Under the pieces are notes generated by a model, which ran no database searches, had not been told where the DNA came from, and worked only from the letters and a program-made list of their open reading frames with translations. Shown here in pieces: positions 44,918-54,693 of a stretch of 64,000 bases of DNA. Source of the DNA: Haliea salexigens DSM 19537 (GTDB lineage: Bacteria; Pseudomonadota; Gammaproteobacteria; Pseudomonadales; Halieaceae); assembly GCF_000423125.1 (NCBI RefSeq), contig NZ_AUHJ01000014.1, positions 49,077 through 113,076 on the forward strand. Direction: 5' to 3'. A program made the translations under genes and the position numbers. Position 1 is the stretch's first letter. Each line of letters begins with the position of its first letter.

Positions 44918-47095
44918 TCAGCCGCCGTATTTTGCTTTGGCCTCACGGCGCCGTGCGTGCAGCACGGGCTCGGTGTAGCCGCTGGGCTGCTCACAGCCCT
45001 GCAGCACCAGCTCCAGTGCGGCCTGGAAGGCGACGCTGTTGTCGAAACCCGGTGCCATGTTGCGGTAGGCCGGGTCTCCCGCGTTTTGCTGGTCAACCAC
45101 AGCCGCCATGCGCTGCAGGGTTTCCAGTACCTGCGCCTCACTGCACACGCCATGGCGTAACCAGTTGGCAATGTGCTGACTGGAGATGCGCAGGGTGGCG
45201 CGGTCTTCCATCAGCCCCACGTCGTGGATGTCCGGGACCTTGGAGCAGCCCACCCCCTGATCAATCCAGCGCACCACGTAACCGAGAATGCCCTGGGCGT
45301 TGTTGTCCAGTTCGCGCTGGATGTCGTCAGCGCTCAGGCCAGCAGCGCCCTTCAGCGGAATGGTCAGGATATCGTCCAGCGAGGCGCGTGGCCGCGCCTG
45401 CAGTTCCTGCTGGCGCGCGGCCACGTTGATGTCGTGGTAGTGCGTGGCGTGCAGGGTGGCAGCGGTGGGTGAAGGCACCCAGGCCGTGCTCGCACCCGCC
45501 CTGGGATGCGCTACTTTCGCCTGCAGCATGTCCGCCATGAGGTCTGGCATGGCCCACATGCCCTTGCCGATCTGCGCTTTACCAAGCAGCCCGCAGGCCA
45601 GCCCCGTATCCACGTTCCAGTCTTCGTAGGCGTTGATCCAGGGTTCCTGTTTCATTGCGCCCTTGGGCGTCATGGCGCCGGCTTCCATGCTGGTGTGGAT
45701 TTCGTCCCCGGTGCGGTCCAGAAAGCCGGTGTTGATGAACACCAGACGCGCTTTGGCGCGCTCAATGCAGGCTTTCAGGTTGACCGTGGTGCGGCGTTCC
45801 TCGTCCATGATGCCGAGCTTGATCGTGTTCCGCGGCAGGCCCAGCGCGTCCTCGATGCGGTCGAACAGCGCGCAGGTAAAATCGACTTCATCCGGGCCGT
45901 GCATTTTCGGTTTGACGATGTAAATGCTGCCTTTGCGGGAGTTATGCAGGGGCCCCTCGCCGCGCAGGTCGTGCAGGGCGATCATGGCGGTGAACATGCC
46001 GTCCATGATGCCTTCGGGGATTTCGCGCCCATCGTCGTCGGTGATCGCATCGTTGGTCATCAGGTGGCCCACGTTGCGCACAAACATCAGGCTGCGGCCT
46101 GGCAGTACCAGCTCGTTGCCATCGGCCGCGGTGAATACACGGTCCGGGTTCAGGCGACGGGTCAGCGTCTCCTCGCCCTTGCGGAAGGAATCCTCCAGGT
46201 CGCCACGCATCAGCCCCAGCCAATTTCGGTAGACCACCACCTTGTCGGCGGCATCCACGGCGGCGATGGAGTCTTCGCAGTCCTGAATGGTGGTCAGTGC
46301 CGCCTCCAGCACCAGGTCCTTGACGCCGGCCGGGTCGGTAGCACCGATATCACTGAGGGGGTCGATCAGGATCTCGATGTGCAGGCCATTGTGCTGCAGC
46401 AGCACGCTGGTCGGTGCGTTGCCTTCGCCGCGGTAGCCGCGAAACTGTGCCGGCGTGGCCAGCGAGCTGATCTGGCCGCCGTTCAGTACCACCTGCAGGG
46501 CGCCGTTGACCACGGTGTAGGCAGTGGCCTGGCTGTGGTCCCCGGTTGACAGCGGGCAGTGGGCGTTGAGGAATTGCCGCGCCCAGGCAATAACGCGCTC
46601 GCCGCGCACGGGGTTATAGCCGCCGGCGCGCTCGGCACCGCCGGTCTCGGGGATCACATCGGTGCCATAGAGTGCATCGTAGAGGCTGCCCCAGCGTGCA
46701 TTGGCGGCATTCAATGCGTAGCGCGCATTCATGACCGGCACCACCAGCTGTGGCCCGGCGAGTGTGGCGACCTCGGGGTCGACATTCTCGGTGGTGATTG
46801 TGAAGTCTGCCGGTTCGGGCAGCAGGTAGCCAATGTCTTCGAGGAATGCCTTGTACTGAGCCCGGTCGTAGTCGGCACCCGGGTGGGCCCGGTGCCAGTT
46901 GTCGATCTCCTCCTGCATGGCGGCGCGGGTGGCCAGCAATGAGCGGTTGCGGGGCGCGAAGTCTCGCACGATAGCATCCAGCCCTTGCCAGAACTGTGCG
47001 GGGCTCACCCCGGTACCGGGTGCAATGTCCTGTTCCAGGAGGTTGTGCAAGGCCGTTGCAACATGCAGGCCGCCTTCGATGATGCGCTCGCTCAT
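44918..47095 (-). CDS. glcB: Malate synthase G
   Basis: A 725-residue monomeric malate synthase that condenses glyoxylate with acetyl-CoA in the glyoxylate/glycolate route, matching the G isoform (about 720 residues) rather than the shorter A form. Family blocks include [11 protein letters not shown], the metal/glyoxylate site around [17 protein letters not shown], and [21 protein letters not shown]. It is preceded upstream by a LysR gene on the same strand. The 135-bp upstream gap contains three TTTATC repeats with 9-bp period. A neighbouring acyl-CoA dehydrogenase fits growth on fatty acids or C2 units. Confidence 0.97.
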   Translation of the reverse strand: MSERIIEGGLHVATALHNLLEQDIAPGTGVSPAQFWQGLDAIVRDFAPRNRSLLATRAAMQEEIDNWHRAHPGADYDRAQYKAFLEDIGYLLPEPADFTITTENVDPEVATLAGPQLVVPVMNARYALNAANARWGSLYDALYGTDVIPETGGAERAGGYNPVRGERVIAWARQFLNAHCPLSTGDHSQATAYTVVNGALQVVLNGGQISSLATPAQFRGYRGEGNAPTSVLLQHNGLHIEILIDPLSDIGATDPAGVKDLVLEAALTTIQDCEDSIAAVDAADKVVVYRNWLGLMRGDLEDSFRKGEETLTRRLNPDRVFTAADGNELVLPGRSLMFVRNVGHLMTNDAITDDDGREIPEGIMDGMFTAMIALHDLRGEGPLHNSRKGSIYIVKPKMHGPDEVDFTCALFDRIEDALGLPRNTIKLGIMDEERRTTVNLKACIERAKARLVFINTGFLDRTGDEIHTSMEAGAMTPKGAMKQEPWINAYEDWNVDTGLACGLLGKAQIGKGMWAMPDLMADMLQAKVAHPRAGASTAWVPSPTAATLHATHYHDINVAARQQELQARPRASLDDILTIPLKGAAGLSADDIQRELDNNAQGILGYVVRWIDQGVGCSKVPDIHDVGLMEDRATLRISSQHIANWLRHGVCSEAQVLETLQRMAAVVDQQNAGDPAYRNMAPGFDNSVAFQAALELVLQGCEQPSGYTEPVLHARRREAKAKYGG

Positions 47096-47171
47096 GGGGG
47101 TTCATTCCTCTGGCTGTGGGGCGCGCTCTGCGCCCACCGGAAAAGGGCTAGTCTACGGCCTGAGGTGATAA

Positions 47172-47195
47172 TTTATCCAATTTATCGTTTTTATC
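47172..47195. repeat. Three TTTATC repeats, 9-bp period, upstream of glcB
   Basis: TTTATC begins at 47172, 47181 and 47190 (GATAAA read on the glcB strand), forming tandem 9-mers. The first two are also part of a near-palindrome GATAATTT/AATTTATC (47167-47186). The repeats sit about 75-100 bp before the glcB start in an otherwise GC-rich neighbourhood, so a regulator site or promoter element is plausible. Confidence 0.45.
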
Positions 47196-47230
47196 GCGGT
47201 CATTCGCATGTTGAATAAAGGTGTCTGCGC

Positions 47231-48193
47231 TTACGGCAGCGGTGGCTGGTTGTCCATTTCGCGTGCCGTGTCGGCAATAAGTTTACGCAGCCAGCGGTTG
47301 GCGGGATTGTGCTGCAACAGCGGGCTCCAGGCCATCTTCAATTCCAGCGGCGGGATGTCCAGGGGCGGATCGCGTAGCACCACGCGCGGGTTGTTGCGTT
47401 TCAGGCGTGCGGCGCGTGTCGGCAGGGTCACGATCAGGTCGTTCTGTTCCGCCAGCGTCATGGCGGCCTGGTAATGGCGGGTAAACACCCGTATCTGGCG
47501 CTTCTTGCCCAGCCGTGCCAGCGCACTGTCTACCCAGCCGAGGCGCTGCACATCATCGGGGTCCACGCCCACCCCGACGCCCATGCCGGTTTTACTGACC
47601 CAGATGTGCTTCGCCTGCAGGTAGTTTTCCAGGGTGAAGTCCTCCAGCACCGGGTTTTCCGGGCTTAGCAGGCAGGAGAAGCTGTCGTTCCAGAGGTGAA
47701 TCTGGTGGAAGGATTGGGGCATCGAGTCGAAGCGGTTGATCACCATGTCCACCTTGCCGCGTTCCACGTCGAGGAAGCTCACGTCGGAAGGCGTCATGAT
47801 ATCCAGCGTCAGGCCCGGCGCCTGCACCCGCAGCTTGCCCAGTACCGCCGGCAGCAGGGTGGACTCCGCGTAGTCACTGGCCATGATGCGGAAAACACGC
47901 TGTGCCTGTTCGGGTGCGAACGCCGAGCGCGGCTGCACGGCCTGTTCGATGTTCATCAATACTTCGCGGACCTGGGGCTCGAGCTCGAGCGCGCGCTCTG
48001 TGGGTGTCATGCCGTCAGAGGTGCGCACCAGCAGCGGGTCGTCGAACAGGTCCCGCAGCCGGCGCAGGCCGTTACTCATGGCGGGTTGCGACAGGTTCAG
48101 CTGGTGCGCGGCCTGGGTCACGTTGCGCTCACGCAGCAGGGCATCCAGGTAGACGAGCAGGTTGAGATCGATGCGGTTCAGTTTGGTGGACAT
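47231..48193 (-). CDS. LysR-family transcriptional regulator
   Basis: A 320-residue LysR protein: winged helix-turn-helix at about residues 5-65 (RIDLNLLVYLDALLRERNVTQAAHQLNLSQPAMSNGLRRLR) and a substrate-binding domain from about 92. The N-terminal style is like the NodD/NahR/LeuO branch. The ATG at 48193 is chosen; open frame continues to 48277 but without conservation. It is upstream of glcB on the same strand and divergent from the acyl-CoA dehydrogenase, so either may be its target. The effector is unknown. Confidence 0.92.
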   Translation of the reverse strand: MSTKLNRIDLNLLVYLDALLRERNVTQAAHQLNLSQPAMSNGLRRLRDLFDDPLLVRTSDGMTPTERALELEPQVREVLMNIEQAVQPRSAFAPEQAQRVFRIMASDYAESTLLPAVLGKLRVQAPGLTLDIMTPSDVSFLDVERGKVDMVINRFDSMPQSFHQIHLWNDSFSCLLSPENPVLEDFTLENYLQAKHIWVSKTGMGVGVGVDPDDVQRLGWVDSALARLGKKRQIRVFTRHYQAAMTLAEQNDLIVTLPTRAARLKRNNPRVVLRDPPLDIPPLELKMAWSPLLQHNPANRWLRKLIADTAREMDNQPPLP

Positions 48194-48242
48194 AGTGTAT
48201 TCATCTTGAGAATGGCGGGGATGCAGACGATAGATTGTGAAA

Positions 48243-48270
48243 ATTATAGGCCCTTCGCTAGAATTGCCAA
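48243..48270 (-). promoter_or_regulatory. Candidate sigma70 promoter of the LysR gene
   Basis: On the minus strand, TTGGCA (complement of 48265-48270) and TATAAT (complement of 48243-48248, exact consensus) are spaced by 16 bp, giving a start about 43 nt before the LysR ATG. On the plus strand of the same gap, TATACT at 48312-48317 is a possible -10 for the dehydrogenase, but its -35 is poor, as expected of an activated promoter. Confidence 0.6.
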
Positions 48271-48357
48271 GGGGCATTGTTGCGCTGTCCGTGACGCGGG
48301 CGCTCAGGCGCTATACTTTGCCATTCTCGCTACCTCACCTATAAGGAATGCATTGCC

Positions 48358-50127
48358 ATGAGCAGCTACCGCGCCCCGATTGAGGACATGACGTTTTTGA
48401 TTGATGAGTTACTGGATGTAGGGCAGGTCCTCGGCGCATTGCCCGCCTTCGAGGACCTTGGGGTAGGGGCGGAGCTGAGTACTGCACTGCTCGATGAAGG
48501 GGCGCGGCTGGCCGGCGATGTGTTGGCACCGCTGCGTCGGGTGGGGGACGTACACCCGGCAACCTGCGCCGACGGTGCGATTACCCTGAGCCCCGGATAC
48601 GGCGAGGCATTGCAACAGCTGGGCGCTGGCGGCTGGATGGGCATTTCCTCGGATCCCGCCTACGGTGGTCAGGGTTTGCCGGAGCTCTATGCTACAGCCG
48701 CCTGCGAGATGTGGAACAGTGCCAACCTCGCCTTCGGCCTGGCACCCATGCTGAGCTCGGGTGCGGCGCTGGCGATCCACGCCCATGCCAGCGAGGCGTT
48801 GAAGCAGCGCTACCTGCCGAAGATGCACTCCGGGGAATGGGCCGGCACCATGAACCTTACGGAATCCGGCGCCGGCTCCGATCTCGGGGTGATGAAAACC
48901 CGTGCCGTTCCCGAAGGAGACCACTACCGCATTCACGGACAGAAAATCTACATTACCTGGGGTGACCACGACGCGACGGACAACATCATCCACCTGGTGC
49001 TGGCGAAATTGCCTGATGCGCCCGAAGGCAGCCGCGGTATCTCCCTGTTTCTGGTGCCGAAGTTTCTCGTTAACGACGATGGCAGCCTGGGTGAGCGCAA
49101 CGACGTCTACCCGGTGTCCACCGAGCACAAACTGGGCATTCATGGCAGCCCCACCTGTGTGATGGCGTTTGGCGACAATGAAGGCGCCCTGGGCTACCTG
49201 GTGGGCGAAGAGAATCGCGGCCTTGCCTGCATGTTCACCATGATGAATGAAGCGCGCCTCAAGGTGGGTGTGCAGGGGTTGGGCGCCGCGGAGGGCGCCT
49301 ACCAGAAGGCGGTGGCCTACGCGCGTGAGCGCGTGCAGGGCGGCGTCGCGATTATTGAGCACCCGGATGTGCGGCGCATGCTGCTCACGATGCGCGCGCT
49401 GATCGAGGCGATGCGTGCGCTGGTGTATACCGAAGCGGTCACCATGGACCTGGCGCACCGTGGCGCGGAAACCGAACGCGCCCGGCACCAGTTTCGCATT
49501 GACCTGATGATTCCGGTGATCAAGGGGTGGATGACCGAGGTCGGTCAGGAGCTGACCTCACTCGGCGTGCAGGTGCACGGTGGCATGGGGTATATAGAAG
49601 AAACGGGCGCGGCGCAGTTCCTGCGTGATGTGCGCATTACCTCGATCTACGAGGGCACGAACGGCATTCAGGCGGCGGACCTGGTGTCCCGTAAGCTGGG
49701 GCGCGATCAGGGCGGTGCCATGCGCAATGCGCTGGCCGACGTTGCGGCGACGGTGGATGCCTTGCGTGCGACGGAACAACCGGCCCTGGCGGCTATTGCA
49801 GACGCTCTGGCAGCAGCCCTCGCGGGCGCGGAGGAAACTACGGGGCAGCTTGTTGCTGCACTGGATGCGGCACCGGAGCAGGCGCTGGGCGCATCTTTCG
49901 ATTACCTGATGCAGTGCGGTTATCTGTTTGGCGGTTGGCATTTGGCGCGCTCCGCCCTGGTGGCGCAGGCGCGACTGGCCGACGGTTCGGATAACCCCTT
50001 CTACGAGCGCAAGATCGCCACAGCACGCTTCTACGCTGACCAGGTGTTACCCCGTTGTCGGGCGCACGCCAGCGCCATCGCCGCGGGACCCGAAGCGCTT
50101 GCCAGCTATCCTGTCGACTGGCTCTAG
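48358..50127 (+). CDS. Acyl-CoA dehydrogenase (long FadE/DmdC-type)
   Basis: A 589-residue flavoprotein that introduces a C2-C3 double bond into acyl-CoA. An N-terminal extension (about 1-50) precedes the canonical N, middle and C domains: MNLTESGAGSDLG (FAD/substrate), ITWGDHD, and the C-terminal RITSIYEGTNGIQA, where Glu432 is the expected catalytic base. A further helical C-terminal domain (about 470-589) places it with the long AcdA/DmdC/PA0506-type group. That group includes methylmercaptopropionyl-CoA dehydrogenases, so DMSP-related use is possible but not shown. rraA follows after 8 bp. Confidence 0.93.
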   Translation: MSSYRAPIEDMTFLIDELLDVGQVLGALPAFEDLGVGAELSTALLDEGARLAGDVLAPLRRVGDVHPATCADGAITLSPGYGEALQQLGAGGWMGISSDPAYGGQGLPELYATAACEMWNSANLAFGLAPMLSSGAALAIHAHASEALKQRYLPKMHSGEWAGTMNLTESGAGSDLGVMKTRAVPEGDHYRIHGQKIYITWGDHDATDNIIHLVLAKLPDAPEGSRGISLFLVPKFLVNDDGSLGERNDVYPVSTEHKLGIHGSPTCVMAFGDNEGALGYLVGEENRGLACMFTMMNEARLKVGVQGLGAAEGAYQKAVAYARERVQGGVAIIEHPDVRRMLLTMRALIEAMRALVYTEAVTMDLAHRGAETERARHQFRIDLMIPVIKGWMTEVGQELTSLGVQVHGGMGYIEETGAAQFLRDVRITSIYEGTNGIQAADLVSRKLGRDQGGAMRNALADVAATVDALRATEQPALAAIADALAAALAGAEETTGQLVAALDAAPEQALGASFDYLMQCGYLFGGWHLARSALVAQARLADGSDNPFYERKIATARFYADQVLPRCRAHASAIAAGPEALASYPVDWL

Positions 50128-50135
50128 GAGGCAAT

Positions 50136-50615
50136 ATGCCGCTTTTTTCCACGCCGGACCTGACTGATGCCGCCCCCGAGGCGTTGGTGATTGAATTGCA
50201 GTTCCGCGATTTTGGCGCTCATCCATGCTTTGCCGGACGGGCGGTCACGATCAAGTGCCACGAGGACAACTCCCTGGTGAAGCAGGCCGTTGCCGAGCCC
50301 GGTGCAGCGCGGGTGCTGGTCGTGGACGGCGGCGGCTCCCTGCGTCGCGCGCTGTTGGGCGACATGTTGGCGGAAGAGGCGGCACGTAACGGCTGGAGCG
50401 GCCTGGTGATCAATGGCGCCGTGCGCGATGTGGACGAGATCGCCGCAACCCCGCTGGGCGTCAAGGCCCTCGGCGCGACGCCACTAAAAACCGAGAAGCG
50501 GGGAGAAGGGCAGCGCGATATCACGCTGCAGTTCGGCGGCGCACGTATCGCGCCGGGGGACTATGTCTACGCCGACAACAACGGCATCGTGATCAGCGCT
50601 GTGCCGCTCATCTAG
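50136..50615 (+). CDS. rraA: Ribonuclease E activity regulator RraA / HMG-aldolase-like
   Basis: A 159-residue protein of the RraA fold, similar in length to E. coli RraA (161), which inhibits RNase E. Conserved blocks are CFAGRAVTIKCHEDN, VLVVDGGGSLRRALLGD, GLVINGAVRDVDEI and APGDYVYADNNGIV. The aspartate in GAVRDVD is also used by the related HMG/CHA aldolases, so an enzymatic role cannot be excluded. AGGAGG overlaps the stop region of the dehydrogenase gene, indicating co-transcription. Confidence 0.93.
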   Translation: MPLFSTPDLTDAAPEALVIELQFRDFGAHPCFAGRAVTIKCHEDNSLVKQAVAEPGAARVLVVDGGGSLRRALLGDMLAEEAARNGWSGLVINGAVRDVDEIAATPLGVKALGATPLKTEKRGEGQRDITLQFGGARIAPGDYVYADNNGIVISAVPLI

Positions 50616-50633
50616 GCGGCAAAAACGCCCACT

Positions 50634-51485
50634 TCAGTCCAGCAGGCGCATGGAGAGGTCCAGGGCCCGGGTGTCCTTGGTAAGTGCCCCAATGGAGATA
50701 AAGTCGACACCAGTTTCCGCGACACTGCGCAACGTGGTTTCGGTGATGTTGCCAGACGCCTCCAGTTCCAGGCGTTTGGCCACCAGCGCCACCGCATCGC
50801 GCATGGCCTGCAGTGTGAAATTATCGAGCATGACCCGGTCTGCGCCCGCCCCGAGGGCCTGCTCCAGTTCGGCCATGGTTTCCACTTCCACTTCCACGGG
50901 CTTGCCCGGAGCCACCTTGTGCGCTTCGCGCACGGCAGCGGCGATACCCCCGCAGGCGTTGATGTGGTTTTCCTTGATCAGAAAGGCATCGTACAGGCCG
51001 ATGCGGTGATTGTGGCAACCGCCGCAGCGCACGGCGTACTTCTGGGCCTTGCGCAGTCCGGGAATGGTTTTGCGGGTATCCAGCAGGCGCACGCCGGTGC
51101 CGGTAACCAACGTAGCATAGTGGTGGCAGCGGGTCGCGGTACCGGATAACAGCTGCAGGAAATTCAGCGCGCTGCGCTCCGCGGTGAGCAGGGCGCGTGC
51201 GGGCCCGCGCACCGTGAACAGTGTGCTGCCAGCGGTAATCAGCTCCCCATCTGCGCTGGACCACTCCGGTTGCAGGTCGGGGTCCACTGCGGCGAACACG
51301 GCGTCGACCCAGGCGCGTCCGCAAAGCACGCCGTCCTCACGGGTGATGACGCGCGCCGTCGCCAGCGCAGCGGCGGGAATCAGTGCCGCCGTGATATCGC
51401 CACCGCCCACGTCCTCCGCCAGCGCGGCGCGCACGTTGTCTTGTATATCGTTGTCGGTAAGCGCGGGCATAGGGTGTGCGTCCAT
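50634..51485 (-). CDS. nadC: Nicotinate-nucleotide pyrophosphorylase (carboxylating)
   Basis: A 283-residue enzyme that converts quinolinate and PRPP to nicotinate mononucleotide in NAD synthesis. Motifs: [12 protein letters not shown], a [21 protein letters not shown] stretch, [22 protein letters not shown] and [11 protein letters not shown] lining the active site. Three in-frame starts exist (51515, ATG 51485, ATG 51470). 51485 is chosen, but no strong Shine-Dalgarno decides. It is divergent from ampD across about 100 bp, the Pseudomonas nadC-ampD arrangement. Confidence 0.96.
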   Translation of the reverse strand: MDAHPMPALTDNDIQDNVRAALAEDVGGGDITAALIPAAALATARVITREDGVLCGRAWVDAVFAAVDPDLQPEWSSADGELITAGSTLFTVRGPARALLTAERSALNFLQLLSGTATRCHHYATLVTGTGVRLLDTRKTIPGLRKAQKYAVRCGGCHNHRIGLYDAFLIKENHINACGGIAAAVREAHKVAPGKPVEVEVETMAELEQALGAGADRVMLDNFTLQAMRDAVALVAKRLELEASGNITETTLRSVAETGVDFISIGALTKDTRALDLSMRLLD

Positions 51486-51592
51486 GATGATTGAGCGGGT
51501 GAGAACAGGGCGCAATTGTAGCAGCCCGCCGGCGGTGCGTTGAGCCCCCGCCGGGGCTGCATTATGATGGACGCTTACGCAGTGGGGTTCGC

Positions 51593-52159
51593 ATGCGCTA
51601 TACGCTCGATAAGGGTTGGGTCCAACAGGCGCGCGCAGTGCCCTCGCCGAACTGCGGGCCGCGCCCGCCTGGCACGGTTGTCGACCTGCTGGTGATCCAC
51701 AATATTTCCCTGCCGCCGGGCTGCTTCGGCGGCGACGCTATTGAGCAGCTGTTTACCAACTGCCTGGACTGGACGGCGCACCCTTTCTACGCCGAGATCT
51801 GCGGGCTTGAGGTGTCCGCGCACTTTCTGATTCGCCGCGGTGGCGAGTTGGTGCAATTTGTCGCCACCGATTTGCGCGCCTGGCACGCCGGCCTGTCCTG
51901 CTGGCGTGATCGCGAGAACTGCAATGACTTCAGCATCGGCGTCGAGCTGGAAGGGGCCGACGAGGTGCCTTACACCGACGCGCAATATGCAACGCTCACG
52001 TCCCTCACCGATGCACTGATCGCCTATTATCCCGGCTTGTGTCACGATCACCTGGCCGGCCACGCCGACATTGCGCCGGGACGAAAAACGGACCCCGGCC
52101 CCGCTTTCAACTGGTCGCGCTACCGCGCCAGCCTGGCATCCGCAGGAGATACCGCATGA
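51593..52159 (+). CDS. ampD: 1,6-anhydro-N-acetylmuramyl-L-alanine amidase AmpD
   Basis: A 188-residue cytoplasmic zinc amidase of the Amidase_2 family that strips stem peptides from anhydromuropeptides during cell wall recycling. The zinc ligands are His36 (VIHNIS), His157 ([15 protein letters not shown]) and Asp167; [12 protein letters not shown] and WHAGLSCW are also typical. There is no signal peptide, in line with the cytoplasmic enzyme. By family knowledge, loss derepresses AmpR-controlled beta-lactamases; no ampR or ampC is in this window. It overlaps ampE by 4 bp. Confidence 0.96.
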   Translation: MRYTLDKGWVQQARAVPSPNCGPRPPGTVVDLLVIHNISLPPGCFGGDAIEQLFTNCLDWTAHPFYAEICGLEVSAHFLIRRGGELVQFVATDLRAWHAGLSCWRDRENCNDFSIGVELEGADEVPYTDAQYATLTSLTDALIAYYPGLCHDHLAGHADIAPGRKTDPGPAFNWSRYRASLASAGDTA

Positions 52160-52995
52160 CCTTTCTCGCCCTGATCCTTGCGCTGGCGCTGCGACAATTT
52201 GGCGGCGCCGAGCCCTGGCTGCATCGCGACCGCTGGTGGCAACACTACCGCGAGCGAATTGCGGCGCATGGGCTGTTGGATGCGGTACAGCTGGTGCTGG
52301 TGGTGTTGTTGCCCGCGCTGATTTTGAGCCTGTTGCTGGCCGCGCTGGCACCGCTGCTGTTCGGCTTGCCCTGGATACTGCTCGCGGCGCTGGTGTTGCT
52401 GTTCAGCTTTGGTCGCGGTGACTTCCAGGCGCTGGTGGCTCAGTACTGTGGTCACTGTGAACGCGGAAACGTGGAAACGGGTTGGCTCTATCTCTGTGAT
52501 GCACTGGGGGCAGATGACCTGGCACTGGCCTCCGGCCCGGATGAAATCGATGACGCGTATGCGCAGCTGCAGGGCCGACTATTGTACGAGGGTTATCAAC
52601 GCTGGTTTGCCGTGGTGTTGCTGTTCATCGTGCTGGGGCCCGCCTGGGCCTTTGCCTACCGCTTGCTGCAATTGTATGCGCAGCAAGCCGCCGGGCCGGG
52701 TGCCGCGCGCGTGCTGTTTGTGGTTGACTGGGTGCCTGCGCGGCTGCTGGGGTTGACCTTCGCATTGGTCGGCAACTTTATGCATAGCCGTGACGCGATG
52801 CGCGATGCGTTAATGGATTCCTCGCGTGACGCCAGCGCAATGCTGGGCGCGGTCGGCGCGGCGGCGGCGCAGACCGCGGCTGACGGTTTTGATGCGGGAA
52901 CGGCGGCCGATGAAGCGCGGGCACTGGGTGCGCTGCTTGCGCGCAGCGCTGTGGTTTGGGTGCTGGTTATCGCACTGGTGGCCATTGCCGGCTGA
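52156..52995 (+). CDS. ampE: Regulatory signalling membrane protein AmpE
   Basis: A 279-residue inner-membrane protein of the AmpE/CobD-like fold with four to five membrane segments, encoded with ampD in most gammaproteobacteria. N-terminal [15 protein letters not shown], a W-HYRERIA segment, GRGDF followed by the acidic DEIDDAYAQLQ region and FVVDWVPARLLGLTFAL are family-like. Its role is unclear; it has been suggested as a membrane sensor next to AmpD. The frame runs upstream inside ampD, but the ATG at 52156 overlaps the ampD stop and is clearly the start. Confidence 0.94.
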   Translation: MTFLALILALALRQFGGAEPWLHRDRWWQHYRERIAAHGLLDAVQLVLVVLLPALILSLLLAALAPLLFGLPWILLAALVLLFSFGRGDFQALVAQYCGHCERGNVETGWLYLCDALGADDLALASGPDEIDDAYAQLQGRLLYEGYQRWFAVVLLFIVLGPAWAFAYRLLQLYAQQAAGPGAARVLFVVDWVPARLLGLTFALVGNFMHSRDAMRDALMDSSRDASAMLGAVGAAAAQTAADGFDAGTAADEARALGALLARSAVVWVLVIALVAIAG

Positions 52996-53028
52996 TGTCT
53001 GCCAGTCGGCTGGCGCGATGCATCAGAT

Positions 53029-54693
53029 GTGACCGCACAGGCGCAAACAGGCGCAGCAGCTGCTAGACTTCCGGTTAAACCCAGCGGAGTGCACAGAACG
53101 CCAGGTCTGCCTATGCCGGAAGATATTCGCGCTGATACCACGTTACCCTCGGTATTTGCGCAGCTTACCCCCAGTCCGGCGCGTCGGGTGCGTGCGTTGA
53201 CGCTGGTATTCCATCCCGACGTTGCGCGCATCGGCGAGCGCGTACTGTGGCAGGGGGTGAGCCGCAAGGCTGCGGTCCTGGGGCGGCAGTCTCCCGTGTT
53301 TACCCGCCCAGGCAGCGCCAGTGGCGCCCCGCTCGCTGACCCCTACATCAGCCGACAGGCGCTGCGCATCCAGTTTCACAAAGAGGGTGTTACCCTCACG
53401 CCCCTGCCCGGTGCCTGCCGTTGCCGCTTCAATGGGGAGTGGGCGCAGGAGGCACGTGAGTTTTCCGCTGCTGATCTGCGCCGGGGTATCGTGCTGCAAC
53501 TTGCTCACAGCGTCGTTCTGCTACTGCGCGAGCTGCCGGCTTCCGCTGGCGCATCATCATCGCCCGCGGCGTCGGTCGCCGATACAGACGACGAACTGTG
53601 TGGCAGCAGCGATTATATGCAGGGCTTGCGTCGCGACATCGCGCGGGTTGCCGCTTGCGGCCTGGACGTGCTTATTCGCGGTGAAACCGGCAGCGGCAAG
53701 GAGCTGGTAGCGCGCGCCCTGCACGCGCAGAGTGAGCGCGCAGTCGGTCCGTTGGTGCCGGTGAATATGGCGGCGATTCCTGCGGGTGTAGCGGCTGCTG
53801 TGCTCTTTGGTAGCGCCCGGGGTGCGTTCACCGGTGCAGAGCGCAACAGTGTTGGTTATTTTCAGCAGGCGGAGGGTGGCAGCCTGTTTCTGGATGAAGT
53901 GGGAGATACACCGGAAGAGGTGCAACCGCAGCTCCTGCGCGCCCTGCAGGAACGCGAGGTACAACCCGTGGGCGGGCCGCTGCGCAAAGTGGACGTGCGG
54001 ATTATCTCGGCAACGGATGCCGCCCTGGACGAGCCCGATAGCCGCTTTCGCAGCGCTCTGCGACACCGGCTGGCTAGTGCGGAAATCCGCGTTGCCCCGC
54101 TGCGCGAGCACCCTGAAGACATCGGTGAATTGCTCTGCCTATTTCTGCAGCGGGCCTGTGCGGAAACCGGCTCAATATCCATGTTGCCCACATCATCGGA
54201 GGACCCGCTGCGTATTGCCCGCTGGGCCGAGCTGTTTTACCACTGCCAGCGCCACGCGTGGCCCGGCAACGTGCGCGAGTTGAGTAATTGCGCACGTCAG
54301 CTTGTTCTGCATGCGGAGGACGGCCTGCCCCCGGCGCTGGTGTGGCAGGAGGTGGCGGAGGGCGTGGCTGATACCCCGGCGGCGGAGCCAGCCTCAGCTC
54401 CGGTAGAACTCGGTGACGAAGCCCTGCGCGCCCTGCTCAAACAGGAGCGCTATGAGGTGAGCGCTGCAGCGCGGCGCGCGGGTATGAGTCGGCAGGCCCT
54501 GTATCGGCGGTTGCCTTCTTTGGGCTTGCGGTTGGCCGCACAGGTGCCCGACGTGGAACTGGACGAGGCGCTTGCGCGCGCCGGGCAGGATGTCACCGCC
54601 GCTGCACGGGCCTTGCGTGTGTCGGCGATCGCACTGCGCAGTCGACTGGCGCACCGTACCGTTGCGCGGGCCGGGATGGATAGCGCAGATTGA
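53029..54693 (+). CDS. FHA-domain sigma54-dependent transcriptional activator
   Basis: A protein of up to 554 residues. N-terminal forkhead-associated-like domain (about 60-170, with VLGRQSPVF and YISRQALRI as the phosphothreonine-binding loops). It then has a sigma54 AAA+ domain: Walker A GETGSGKE (Lys224), GAFTGA loop (265-270), LFLDEVGD Walker B and the NVRELSN segment. Two C-terminal helix-turn-helix repeats follow (AARRAGMSRQALYRRL and AARALRVSAIALRSRL). FHA input suggests control by a phosphorylated protein, and a Ser/Thr kinase gene follows with overlap. GTG 53029 or ATG 53113 could be the start; the longer form is given. Target promoters are unknown. Confidence 0.88.
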   Translation: MTAQAQTGAAAARLPVKPSGVHRTPGLPMPEDIRADTTLPSVFAQLTPSPARRVRALTLVFHPDVARIGERVLWQGVSRKAAVLGRQSPVFTRPGSASGAPLADPYISRQALRIQFHKEGVTLTPLPGACRCRFNGEWAQEAREFSAADLRRGIVLQLAHSVVLLLRELPASAGASSSPAASVADTDDELCGSSDYMQGLRRDIARVAACGLDVLIRGETGSGKELVARALHAQSERAVGPLVPVNMAAIPAGVAAAVLFGSARGAFTGAERNSVGYFQQAEGGSLFLDEVGDTPEEVQPQLLRALQEREVQPVGGPLRKVDVRIISATDAALDEPDSRFRSALRHRLASAEIRVAPLREHPEDIGELLCLFLQRACAETGSISMLPTSSEDPLRIARWAELFYHCQRHAWPGNVRELSNCARQLVLHAEDGLPPALVWQEVAEGVADTPAAEPASAPVELGDEALRALLKQERYEVSAAARRAGMSRQALYRRLPSLGLRLAAQVPDVELDEALARAGQDVTAAARALRVSAIALRSRLAHRTVARAGMDSAD

